Assembly: GCA_900756495.1 (NCBI GenBank)
Contig: CAAEKI010000085.1
Location: forward strand, 1 to 10,014
Direction of reading: 5' to 3'
Source: an uncultured Oscillospiraceae bacterium
Lineage (GTDB): Bacteria > Bacillota > Clostridia > Oscillospirales > Oscillospiraceae
Length of the DNA stretch: 10,014 nucleotides
Shown here piece after piece: positions 1-6,395 of this stretch. The translations under genes were made by a program, and so were the position numbers. Each line of letters begins with the position of its first letter. Position 1 is the first letter of the stretch. Under the pieces are notes generated by a model. That model had not been told where the DNA came from. It made no database searches and saw only the letters and a list, made by a program, of their open reading frames with translations.

Positions 1-734
1 ATCCGCTCCATGGTAGACGCTTTGGGCAGTGGAATCACGCCCTCCTGCACCGCAAAGCGCAGACAGACCTGGGCGGGCGATACCTGATAGCGGTCAGCCA
101 TCTCCAGAAGCAGCGGATCCTGAAGCACCCGCCCCCTCCCCATCGGGCTCCATGCCTGGACCTGAATCTGACGCTCCCGGCAGTACTGTACCGCCGCAGC
201 CTGGATATAGCCCGGATGGTATTCCAATTGCGCCGCCATCGGCGCAATTGTGCCTCTTTGCAGCAGGTTTTCCATATGGTGGGGCAGAAAATTGCTCACG
301 CCGATGGCCCGAACCTTGCCAGCCCGGTACAGCTCCTCCATGGCCCGCCAGGTCTCACTGTCCAACGTCCGCCAATCCGGCTCCTCCAGAGAAGGGCGCG
401 GCCAGTGAATAAGGTAGAGATCCAGATAACTCATCTTCAGACGCTCCAAGCTGCGCTGAAAGGCAGCCTTGGTTCCGGCATATCCCATTTCTGTCTTCCA
501 TACTTTGGAGGCAACAAAAAACGCTTCCCGCGGGACGCCGCTCTCCCGGATCGCCTGCCCTAGGCAGGCTTCGGTTCCGTAGAAGGATGCCGTGTCAAAA
601 CTGCGGTACCCCGCCTCTATCGCCGTGCGGATAACGGCAGTACCGTCACCCTCCGCCGTCTTGTAGGTCCCAAATGCCATACAGGGAATCAGGACGCCGT
701 TCTGTAAGGTATAACAGTCCTGCATATGCTTCAT
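1..734 (-). CDS. Aldo/keto reductase (partial, C-terminus outside window)
   Basis: NAD(P)H-dependent oxidoreductase of the aldo/keto reductase superfamily, which reduces carbonyl compounds to alcohols in the cytoplasm. The first 244 codons are visible; the remainder, roughly 30-40 residues judging by the usual 270-280 residue length, lies beyond the left edge. The protein starts MKHMQDCYTLQNGVLIP and shows the full catalytic tetrad: D47 and Y52 in the FDTASFYGTE motif, K77 in VASKVW and H110 in YLIHWP. Further family marks are IGVSNF near residues 149-154 and the cofactor-binding PLPKAS near the window edge. The start at 734 is supported by AGGAGAG immediately upstream. The best general match is the bacterial 2,5-diketogluconate reductase/YvgN-like group, but the substrate cannot be told. 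It appears to be transcribed alone; the gene upstream on the same strand is 277 bases away and unrelated. Confidence 0.93.
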   Translation of the reverse strand, partial: MKHMQDCYTLQNGVLIPCMAFGTYKTAEGDGTAVIRTAIEAGYRSFDTASFYGTEACLGQAIRESGVPREAFFVASKVWKTEMGYAGTKAAFQRSLERLKMSYLDLYLIHWPRPSLEEPDWRTLDSETWRAMEELYRAGKVRAIGVSNFLPHHMENLLQRGTIAPMAAQLEYHPGYIQAAAVQYCRERQIQVQAWSPMGRGRVLQDPLLLEMADRYQVSPAQVCLRFAVQEGVIPLPKASTMER

Positions 735-1011
735 GGCTCTCTCCTAATTATAATTACAATAAATTTGGATAAGAAAGCTGGGCAGCCAGTCCGGTTTTTC
801 CCCTCCTCCCAAACTTAAGCGGGCAGTGAGAGGAGCAACTGGTTGTCGTAGTTCTCCTTGGGCCCATACTATTTAGTCATGCTCTTGCTGGGCGTTCGAT
901 TCAAGCGGGATGACTCTGCCGGAACACCAGGGGAGTTTATGTCACGTAACCGATTGAATGGGCTGCAAGAAAAGATGGATTCCGGCTGCGCTTTGCAGGC
1001 GATACTGCACC
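735..1011. other. Intergenic stretch without a supportable gene
   Basis: This 277-base gap lies between the protease stop and the aldo/keto reductase start. Open frames on either strand are short, lack a ribosome binding site and resemble no family I recognise. On the minus strand, stop-interrupted peptide-like stretches are seen (for example YGPKENYDNQLLLSLPA followed by a stop), which might be a decayed gene end, but this is weak. An imperfect inverted repeat (GGAGCAACT at 832-840, AGTTCTCC at 850-857) is present without a T-tract. The aldo/keto reductase promoter should be in the A+T-rich 745-775 part, but I cannot place it confidently. Confidence 0.4.
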
Positions 1012-2910
1012 TCACAACGCGGCAACATCCACATACAGCATCGCCCCATCAATTATAAATACCACGGACAGGCCATTTCCCTCATAAAGGGCCGTCGTAC
1101 TGTCCTGATATGCCTGCACAAATCCCTCGTCTGTAAGCCACATATAGTAGTAGTCTAATATGTTGATGAAATCATCTGCACTGTACAGATCAGTCCACTT
1201 ATAAGCATACATAAGCGATCCATTTATCGGTGTTGCTGCTTGCGGAGCAAATCCGAAATACCAGCCTAAGTCCGGCAAGTCTGGAATTTCCGGGTAATAC
1301 TGTGGGAATACTTCCGTCATAACTGTGATGACTCTCTCTTTTTCAAGATCTACGTTGAAGTACACCCACTCCGTGTCATTTTCAAATATACCACAGGAAC
1401 TGTTCATCACTTGAGTGTGCTTAAACCCCTTATTTGTCAGGAGATTGCAGTAATTGTAAATTGCGTATGCAAACAAATCGCCTTCCGTCATATCACCCCG
1501 GTCCTCAAAGTCAAAGGCATCATATTCCAAGTACAGGCCCAGAGGTGTGTATATCGCAGAGAGCAGATCCACGCCAGAATACGCTCCAAAATCGTAAACA
1601 CTTTCAGACCCTGGATAAACCTCTTCCTTCACTAGGATGCAGTTATCTGTGGAAGCCTTGTTTAAAGCTTCAATTCTCTTGCATGGAATTGCGAGATTCA
1701 AATCACCGGCAGCTTCAATGAAACCAGCAGAGGTTACACCTACTACTTTACCGTACTGATCAACAAGGGCGCCGCCGCTGCTTCCAGGGGCAATGGGAAC
1801 GGAAATCTGGATGTATTCCACACCATCGATATCTCGTTTGGGGTTCGAGATAATCCCCTGAGACATGGTATTATCAAGGCCCAAAGGACTGCCAAAGGCA
1901 TACACCACCTGCCCCTGAACTACCTCATTTGAATTACTCAGCTCCAGATAAGGGAAGCCAGTCCCATTGACCTTCAACAGCGCCAAATCGTTTTCTTCAT
2001 CGGCGTCAATGATACTGACATCGGTGTATTTTTTCCCATCGTGGGTAGTAATCTCCAGCATGCAGCTATTCGCAGCAACGTGGAAGTTAGTAACTGCAAC
2101 ACCATCCGAGGAAATGAAGAAGCCGCTTCCGCTGCCAGCATAGGATCCATTCAGTGCATAGGTGGCAATGTAGAAAACAGCAGGTGCACACGCCTTTGAA
2201 ACCTGCTCCGAGGTCAAGACAGTTCCTGTCTGATTCACGGCGGCGTCATCTTCATGGACCGCTGTGGTATAGTACAGATTGTATTGGCTCTGGGTAAAGA
2301 CGCCGTTCTCAATGAGCTTCTCAGACAGGGACTTCTCACTATCTTTCAGTTTGACCGGCAGCGCAACATACGATATTCTCACGACATCAGCACGCCAAAA
2401 TGTATTAAGATCCGTTCCTTCTTGGATTAGTCCGATACTGCTTGCCAAATCAAAGGGATTATTCCAAGTAAAGTCGGCACCATTGGTATCTGAGTAACCT
2501 AAAGAGCGCAGAACAAAGGTCAAATACTGACATGCATCTGCCTTTCCCACACCAAATTCTGTAGCAGATATACCATTGGTCAGTCCTGTCTGGTAAGCAT
2601 AGCCAACATACTTATCTGCCCATGGCGCTACATCAGTAAAAGGATGCCGCCACGTACCGCTAATGGCTTCACTCTCTTTTCCTAAGAGCCGAATCAACAT
2701 CACAAGCGCCTCATCACGCTGAGGTTCACGGCGAAGATCAAACTCTGTTTCTGAAACACCTTTAAAAAGTCCCAACTGCTTCAAATTATAGGCCAAAGTC
2801 TCTTCGTAAGATGTATTCCGCTCCTCTGCTGCAAATACTTTTATTGGCATAAACCCGAAGGTAATAACCACTACTAGCAGCAGTGCAAAAAGACCTTTCC
2901 TCTTTCCCAT
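1012..2910 (-). CDS. Secreted SLH-domain trypsin-like serine protease
   Basis: Predicted exported serine protease of 632 residues, probably attached to the cell wall. Residues 1-28 are a signal peptide: basic MGKRKG, a hydrophobic run, and a VFA/A cleavage region. Residues about 35-210 resemble the SLH-type cassette of secreted clostridial proteins (FDLRREPQRDEALVMLIRLLG, HPFTDVAPWADKYVGYAYQ, then LTFVLRSLGYS). Residues about 240-415 form an S1C/HtrA-like trypsin fold with the catalytic triad H277 (TNFHV), D308 (ENDLALLKV) and S378 (APGSSGGAL). No PDZ domain follows, unlike classical HtrA/DegP. Residues about 440-631 match nothing I know and look like two diverged copies of one module. The start is supported by AAGGAGGT at 2917-2924, six bases from the ATG. 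The gene stands alone and is visibly more A+T rich than its neighbours, hinting at transfer. Fold and catalysis are well supported; the substrate is unknown. Confidence 0.9.
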   Translation of the reverse strand: MGKRKGLFALLLVVVITFGFMPIKVFAAEERNTSYEETLAYNLKQLGLFKGVSETEFDLRREPQRDEALVMLIRLLGKESEAISGTWRHPFTDVAPWADKYVGYAYQTGLTNGISATEFGVGKADACQYLTFVLRSLGYSDTNGADFTWNNPFDLASSIGLIQEGTDLNTFWRADVVRISYVALPVKLKDSEKSLSEKLIENGVFTQSQYNLYYTTAVHEDDAAVNQTGTVLTSEQVSKACAPAVFYIATYALNGSYAGSGSGFFISSDGVAVTNFHVAANSCMLEITTHDGKKYTDVSIIDADEENDLALLKVNGTGFPYLELSNSNEVVQGQVVYAFGSPLGLDNTMSQGIISNPKRDIDGVEYIQISVPIAPGSSGGALVDQYGKVVGVTSAGFIEAAGDLNLAIPCKRIEALNKASTDNCILVKEEVYPGSESVYDFGAYSGVDLLSAIYTPLGLYLEYDAFDFEDRGDMTEGDLFAYAIYNYCNLLTNKGFKHTQVMNSSCGIFENDTEWVYFNVDLEKERVITVMTEVFPQYYPEIPDLPDLGWYFGFAPQAATPINGSLMYAYKWTDLYSADDFINILDYYYMWLTDEGFVQAYQDSTTALYEGNGLSVVFIIDGAMLYVDVAAL

Positions 2911-2944
2911 GACGCTACCTCCTTTTATAGGGTTAATTAATATT

Positions 2945-2973
2945 AATATATCATAGTATTTTTAAAACTGCAA
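2945..2973 (-). promoter_or_regulatory. Candidate sigma-A promoter of the protease gene
   Basis: Reading the minus strand, TTGCAG (2968-2973) is followed after 17 bases by TATATT (2945-2950), about 35 bases ahead of the protease start. The -10 hexamer matches five of six consensus positions but the -35 only three. The surrounding DNA is very A+T rich, so chance matches are likely. Confidence 0.4.
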
Positions 2974-3086
2974 TTTTATAAAAATAAGATAAATTCCAAT
3001 GATACGAATTCATGACCACCAGAAAGCTTCATCTTTTATTTCTATTTATAATCCATCCACGTTCAATTGTGTCGAAAAGCGAGCAC

Positions 3087-3122
3087 AAAAAATCCCTCGC
3101 ATCCATTGGGATGCAAGGGATT
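3087..3122 (-). terminator. Second (distal) intrinsic terminator of the tRNA operon
   Basis: On the minus strand a stem of 7 + 6 base pairs interrupted by one mismatch (3091-3104 with 3109-3122, loop 3105-3108) is followed by a run of six T (3087-3092, partly inside the stem). It lies just past the first terminator and would catch read-through from the tRNA genes. On the plus strand no T-tract follows, so it acts in the minus direction only. Confidence 0.75.
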
Positions 3123-3130
3123 GCGGAAAC

Positions 3131-3157
3131 AAAAAGAGTCCCGCCGTTAGGCGGGAC
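3131..3157 (-). terminator. Intrinsic terminator directly after tRNA-Tyr
   Basis: Perfect 8-bp G+C-rich stem GTCCCGCC/GGCGGGAC (3138-3145 with 3150-3157) with a four-base loop, followed in the minus direction by TCTTTTT. It begins four bases after the encoded CCA end of tRNA-Tyr, the expected position for ending the tRNA transcript. Confidence 0.9.
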
Positions 3158-3161
3158 ACTG

Positions 3162-3246
3162 TGGTGGAGGAGGGTGGATTCGAACCACCGAAGCGAATCG
3201 CAACAGATTTACAGTCTGCCCCCTTTGGCCACTCGGGAACTCCTCC
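3162..3246 (-). tRNA. tRNA-Tyr (anticodon GTA)
   Basis: An 85-base class II tRNA with encoded 3' CCA (3162-3164). The acceptor stem GGAGGAG (5') pairs perfectly with CTCCTCC, followed by discriminator A. The anticodon loop CTGTAAA (3208-3214) carries GTA at 3210-3212, on a stem GCAGA/TCTGT. The T arm contains GGTTCGAATCC, and the variable region is long (GCGATTCGC), as expected for bacterial tyrosine tRNA. It is the second gene of a two-tRNA transcript, nine bases after tRNA-Thr. Confidence 0.97.
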
Positions 3247-3255
3247 ATTTAAGCC

Positions 3256-3331
3256 TGGAGCTGGTGGACGGACTCGAACCCCCGACCTGCTGATTACAAA
3301 TCAGCTGCTCTACCAACTGAGCTACACCAGC
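3256..3331 (-). tRNA. tRNA-Thr (anticodon TGT)
   Basis: A 76-base class I tRNA with encoded CCA (3256-3258). The acceptor stem GCTGGTG pairs with CACCAGC, discriminator U. The D arm reads TAGCTCAGTTGGTAGAGCA and the T arm GGGGGTTCGAGTCC. The anticodon stem GCTGA/TCAGC encloses the loop TTTGTAA with anticodon TGT (3296-3298), reading ACA threonine codons. It is the promoter-proximal gene of the pair. Confidence 0.97.
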
Positions 3332-3357
3332 ATACCAGCTCGTCCACAGCAAAAGTT

Positions 3358-3386
3358 ATCATAACAGAAGGAGGCTGGCTTGTCAA
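3358..3386 (-). promoter_or_regulatory. Near-consensus promoter of the Thr-Tyr tRNA operon
   Basis: On the minus strand TTGACA (3381-3386, full consensus) and TATGAT (3358-3363, five of six) are separated by the ideal 17 bases. The start of transcription would fall about 20 bases ahead of tRNA-Thr, leaving a short processed leader. The -35 element sits inside the small inverted repeat GGCTTGTCAAGCC (3377-3389). Confidence 0.85.
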
Positions 3387-3553
3387 GCCCTTTTTCGCAG
3401 AAACTGAACAAATGGACCTTTCCCCAAACGTAGAAACATTCCGCTTTTTCCGTACAAACACCGCTTCAGCCGCACTGAGATAACATGTGGCGCACCGCTT
3501 TATACGGATAATGCTTGTTTTAAGCAAGCTGTATGCCAAGGGCAAATTTTCAA

Positions 3554-3582
3554 TTGAACCTCCCTTTATTTCATGCTATACT
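3554..3582 (+). promoter_or_regulatory. Sigma-A-type promoter of the rpoN operon
   Basis: TTGAAC (3554-3559) and TATACT (3577-3582) are 17 bases apart, matching the -35 and -10 consensus at four and five of six positions. Transcription would begin near 3589, giving a leader of about 20 bases that contains AGGAGG. It indicates housekeeping-sigma transcription of rpoN. Confidence 0.75.
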
Positions 3583-3611
3583 GATAAAAAATCAAAAAGG
3601 AGGCGTCCGCC

Positions 3612-4988
3612 ATGGAACTGGACATCACCCAGAAGCAGACCCAATCTCTCTCTCCTCAAATGATGCAGTCCATGGAGATCCTCCAGATGGGCTCTCAGGA
3701 GTTGCTTGAGTATCTCGAGGAGGCCGTTCAGGAGAACCCAGTCCTGGAGGTTGAGGAGAAATACGACCGGGCCGACGAGGCCAACCTGCTTCAGCGCAAG
3801 CTGGAGTGGCTGGAGTCTACCGATGCGCAAAACCGCTATTACCATCAGCAGGATACCGATGAGGACACAGATGTCCCCGTCTCTCACTACGGCACTATGG
3901 ACGATCGGGAGGAGAATCTCTATTACTATGTGTCCTCTCAGCTTCAGGTCCTGGAGCTGCCTGCCGACGTCCTGAAGGCGGCCTCTTTTCTCGTGGAAAG
4001 CTTGAATGCAAACGGCTGGTTGGATGAGGACGTCCCTGCCCTGGCCGCCGCCATGAATCGTCCCTCCTCCCTGGTTGAGCGCGCTCTGTCGGTCGTCCAA
4101 TCCCTGGAGCCTGCCGGGGTAGGCGCCAGAAATTTGTCCGAATGTCTCTGTCTTCAGCTTGCCCGCCGCCGTCCTGCAGATCCGCTGGCCATGACTATCG
4201 CGCGGGATTATCTGGATGCCCTGTCCAAGAGCCGGTATAGCCTTATCGCCCGAGAGACAGGAGCCCCGCAGGATGAAGTGCGTGCCGCGTGTGATCGAAT
4301 CAGAGCCCTGAATCCCAGACCGGGTACGGGCTTTTCCGCCAGAGAAAATTTAACCTATATTTCTCCTGACATTATTGTGGTCAGCTTTCCAGACCACTTC
4401 GAGCTGTTGACCAACGACTATTTTTTCCCTGCCCTGAGCATCAGCACCTATTACACCCGTCTGCTGAAGGAGAGCGACGAGGATGAGGTAAAGGTTTATC
4501 TCACTGGAAAAGTACGCCAGGCAAAGTGGCTTGTTCGTTCCATTGAGCAGCGGCGCTCTACTCTCATGGGCTGCGCAAAATGTATTCTGGATCTGCAGGA
4601 GCCCTTTTTCCGCCATGGCCCGGGCCACTTAGTGCCTATGTCCCTGGCCGATGTAGCCGCCCGGCTTGGCGTCCACGAATCTACCGTGAGCAGGGCTGTA
4701 AAGGACAAGTATATCCAATGTTCTCAGGGGGTCTATCCCCTGAGCTACTTTTTTTCCCGCAGCCTCAGCACCTCATCCGATTCTTCTTCAGAAACTGCTT
4801 CCCCCGACTTTGCCAAGGCCCTGATAAGAAAGCTGATCGCCGGTGAGGATAAGCACAGGCCCTTATCGGATCAAAAGCTGTGCGAACAAATGGCCGAGCA
4901 GGGCTGTATCATCTCCCGCCGGACAGCGGCCAAATACCGGGATGAACTCCGCATTCCCAATTCTGCAGGGAGAAAGCTGTATGACTGA
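3612..4988 (+). CDS. rpoN: RNA polymerase sigma-54 factor
   Basis: Sigma-54, which directs RNA polymerase to -24/-12 promoters and needs an AAA+ enhancer-binding activator to open them. At 458 residues it has the normal family length. Residues 1-50 are the Q/L-rich activator-interacting region (TQSLSPQMMQSMEILQM, then ENPVLEVEE). Residues about 60-100 are an acidic spacer. Residues about 105-340 form the core-binding region, with EPAGVGARNLSECL at 166-179 and LNPRPGTGF at 233-241. Residues 343-367 are a helix-turn-helix (SLADVAARLGVHESTVSRAVKDKY), and the RpoN box SRRTAAKYRDE spans 435-445, against the usual ARRTVAKYRE. The start is fixed by AGGAGG at 3598-3603, eight bases away. The 3' end overlaps the next gene by eight bases, suggesting coupled translation. 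No sigma-54 activator gene is in the window, so the regulon is unknown. Confidence 0.96.
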   Translation: MELDITQKQTQSLSPQMMQSMEILQMGSQELLEYLEEAVQENPVLEVEEKYDRADEANLLQRKLEWLESTDAQNRYYHQQDTDEDTDVPVSHYGTMDDREENLYYYVSSQLQVLELPADVLKAASFLVESLNANGWLDEDVPALAAAMNRPSSLVERALSVVQSLEPAGVGARNLSECLCLQLARRRPADPLAMTIARDYLDALSKSRYSLIARETGAPQDEVRAACDRIRALNPRPGTGFSARENLTYISPDIIVVSFPDHFELLTNDYFFPALSISTYYTRLLKESDEDEVKVYLTGKVRQAKWLVRSIEQRRSTLMGCAKCILDLQEPFFRHGPGHLVPMSLADVAARLGVHESTVSRAVKDKYIQCSQGVYPLSYFFSRSLSTSSDSSSETASPDFAKALIRKLIAGEDKHRPLSDQKLCEQMAEQGCIISRRTAAKYRDELRIPNSAGRKLYD

Positions 4989-5529
4989 GTGGGAAAAAAT
5001 GATCTCCGGTGTGCTTTATGACCCCACTGACCCCGCCATCGCTGCGCGGGCCCGTCACTGCCGGGAGTTGCTGTATGACTTTAATCACAGCAGGGAAAAC
5101 GCCTCTTCCCTGCTCTCCGGGCTCTTCGGAAGAACGGGCGATCATTTCTTTGTGGAAACCGGCTTCCACTGTGATTATGGCTGCAATATTTCCGTGGGCA
5201 GCCATTTTTATGCCAATGCCGGAGTCGTTATTCTGGACGTCTGTCCTGTGACGATTGGAGATTACTGCCTGATCGGGCCCCAGGCAGGGATCTATACCGC
5301 GACCCATCCAATCGCGGGCTCTGAACGTCGGAGGGGACTGGAAGGCGGCCGGCCTGTCGTCCTTGGGGATGACGTCTGGATTGGCGGCGGGGCAATTATA
5401 AATCCGGGCGTCACGATTGGGAATAATGTCGTTGTCGCCTCTGGAGCTGTTGTGATCCGGGACGTTCCGGACAACTGCGTCGTGGCGGGCAATCCCGCAA
5501 AAGTAATTAGAAAGTTGGATATTACATGA
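4981..5529 (+). CDS. Sugar O-acetyltransferase (maltose/galactoside acetyltransferase family)
   Basis: Predicted cytoplasmic acetyl-CoA-dependent acetyltransferase acting on sugar hydroxyls, 182 residues, the usual length for the Maa/LacA/NodL family. Residues 4-35 form the N-terminal maltose acetyltransferase domain (MISGVLYDPTDPAIAARARHC, then LLYDFN). Residues about 55-178 form a left-handed beta-helix of hexapeptide repeats, visible as ISVGSHF, VTIGDYC, VVLGDDVWIGGGAIINPG and VTIGNNVVVASGAVV. H109 in YTATHPI is the expected catalytic base, and VVAGNPAKVIRK is the typical C-terminus. The ATG at 4981 is chosen because the family's N-terminus begins there and AGGGAG lies eight bases upstream; an earlier in-frame ATG at 4843 would place 46 unrelated residues over rpoN. 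The start overlaps rpoN by eight bases and the stop overlaps the next gene by four. The true acceptor sugar is unknown. Confidence 0.92.
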   Translation: MTEWEKMISGVLYDPTDPAIAARARHCRELLYDFNHSRENASSLLSGLFGRTGDHFFVETGFHCDYGCNISVGSHFYANAGVVILDVCPVTIGDYCLIGPQAGIYTATHPIAGSERRRGLEGGRPVVLGDDVWIGGGAIINPGVTIGNNVVVASGAVVIRDVPDNCVVAGNPAKVIRKLDIT

Positions 5530-6176
5530 ATTATAAAGCCGTCCTTTTTGACTTTGACTATACCTTGGGCGATGCCACAGAGGCAATTGTGGCTGGCTTT
5601 ACCTATGCTTTTCGCGAAATGGGACTGCCCATCCCCGATCGGGATTCCATCCGCGGCACCGTCGGGCTTATGCTGGAGGATGCCTATACCCTTCTCTCCA
5701 AGGATGAAGTGCCCGCCCGCCGGGCTGAGTTTCGCCGGCTGTTTGCTCAGATCGGCCACCCGATGCAGCTGGAAGGCGTTCCTCTGTTTCCCGGCGCAAA
5801 AGAGTTGATTCTGGCGCTCCGGGACTCGGGAATTCCCACCGGTGTTATCAGTAGCAAACGGACCGACGCGCTGGTGTCCATTTTGGAAAAGCACGGCTTG
5901 GCCCGGCTCATGTCCCTTATTATTGGCGGCGACAAGGTGGATCGCCCCAAACCAGATCCACAGGGCCTGCTCAACGCCTGTTCTTTTCTTGGACTGAAAC
6001 CGGAAGAGGTCCTCTATTGCGGGGACACCGTCATCGACGCGGAGACCGCTCGCCGGGCTGGCGCATGCTTTTGTCCTGTCCTCAACGGGGTCACTCCCGT
6101 CGATGCCTTTTCCTCTTTTCCCTGGGAGCACATCGCCCCGGATCTCTTGGAACTGCGCCGCTGGTTGGAAGTATAG
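5526..6176 (+). CDS. HAD-family phosphatase (phosphoglycolate phosphatase-like)
   Basis: A haloacid dehalogenase-superfamily hydrolase of 216 residues, predicted to remove phosphate from a small phosphorylated metabolite in the cytoplasm. All four HAD motifs are present: motif I DFDYTLGD with nucleophile D9 and acid/base D11, motif II VISS with S109, motif III K142 in RPKPDP, and motif IV GDTVIDAE with D167 and D171 for Mg2+. An alpha-helical cap (about residues 16-85) is inserted after motif I, as in the Gph/PgmB class. The ATG overlaps the acetyltransferase stop as ATGA and has only a weak ribosome binding site, so translation is probably coupled. It is the last gene before a strong terminator. 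The substrate cannot be assigned; a phosphorylated sugar would fit the neighbour but is speculation. Confidence 0.93.
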   Translation: MNYKAVLFDFDYTLGDATEAIVAGFTYAFREMGLPIPDRDSIRGTVGLMLEDAYTLLSKDEVPARRAEFRRLFAQIGHPMQLEGVPLFPGAKELILALRDSGIPTGVISSKRTDALVSILEKHGLARLMSLIIGGDKVDRPKPDPQGLLNACSFLGLKPEEVLYCGDTVIDAETARRAGACFCPVLNGVTPVDAFSSFPWEHIAPDLLELRRWLEV

Positions 6177-6214
6177 CGGCATCACCCCCATCTTCTCTCC
6201 AACTTTACAAACCG

Positions 6215-6250
6215 AAAGCCCCGCCGCTTTACAAAGCCGGCGGGGCTTTT
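6215..6250 (+). terminator. Intrinsic terminator of the rpoN operon
   Basis: An 11-bp stem AAAGCCCCGCC (6215-6225) with GGCGGGGCTTT (6239-6249) ends in TTTT and then GATTTG. The loop region GCTTTACAAAGC can form a further inner stem and carries a TTTACAAA sequence like the Pho-box repeats downstream. It separates the HAD gene from pstS. Confidence 0.9.
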
Positions 6251-6286
6251 GATTTGTAAAATGGCCGCTTTATGGGCAAAACTACC

Positions 6287-6326
6287 TTTACACAGACTTT
6301 ACAATTGGCAGAAGGACAACTTTACA
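6287..6326 (+). promoter_or_regulatory. Pho box (PhoP-type TTTACA repeats) upstream of pstS
   Basis: TTTACA occurs at 6287-6292 and 6298-6303, exactly 11 bases start to start (hexamer plus five), and again at 6321-6326, 23 bases after the second. Hexamers of TT(A/T/C)ACA type at 11-base spacing are the established PhoP recognition pattern in Bacillus and relatives. The location about 70-110 bases ahead of pstS fits phosphate-starvation activation of the pst operon. Further TTTACA copies lie upstream at 6204 and 6228, plus one inverted at 6255-6260. Regulation is inferred from the pattern; no phoP/phoR genes are in the window. Confidence 0.7.
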
Positions 6327-6335
6327 AAGAGCAGA

Positions 6336-6341
6336 TATACT
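6336..6341 (+). promoter_or_regulatory. Probable -10 element of the pst operon promoter
   Basis: TATACT matches the -10 consensus at five of six positions and lies just after the third TTTACA repeat. Only a poor -35 (AGGACA, 6313-6318, 17-base spacing) is present, as is usual for activator-dependent Pho promoters. Transcription would start near 6348, giving a leader of about 48 bases before pstS. Confidence 0.5.
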
Positions 6342-6395
6342 TGTTAGTGTTCCCGGAAGGGATATCATTATGTATATGATTGGAGATTGAACAGA

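Noticed and set aside
747..752. TATAAT on the minus strand upstream of the aldo/keto reductase, as a -10 box
   Set aside because: Transcription would start inside or at the ribosome binding site, leaving no usable leader, and no good -35 lies 17 bases upstream; it is probably chance in A+T-rich DNA.
858..1058. Small plus-strand open frame in the gap after the aldo/keto reductase
   Set aside because: It has no ribosome binding site, its end overlaps the protease gene on the other strand, and its sequence matches no family I recognise.
3513..3529. Inverted repeat GCTTG/CAAGC between the tRNA and rpoN promoters, as an operator or terminator
   Set aside because: Only five base pairs, no T-tract and about 25 bases away from the nearest promoter element; too weak to support.
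3294..3545. 83-codon open frame on the minus strand over tRNA-Thr and its promoter
   Set aside because: It ends within the tRNA gene, overlaps a clear promoter, has no ribosome binding site and resembles no protein.
4843..4980. Upstream extension of the acetyltransferase start to 4843
   Set aside because: These 46 codons overlap the rpoN C-terminal region including its RpoN box and have no similarity to the acetyltransferase family, whose N-terminus begins at 4981 with a fitting ribosome binding site.
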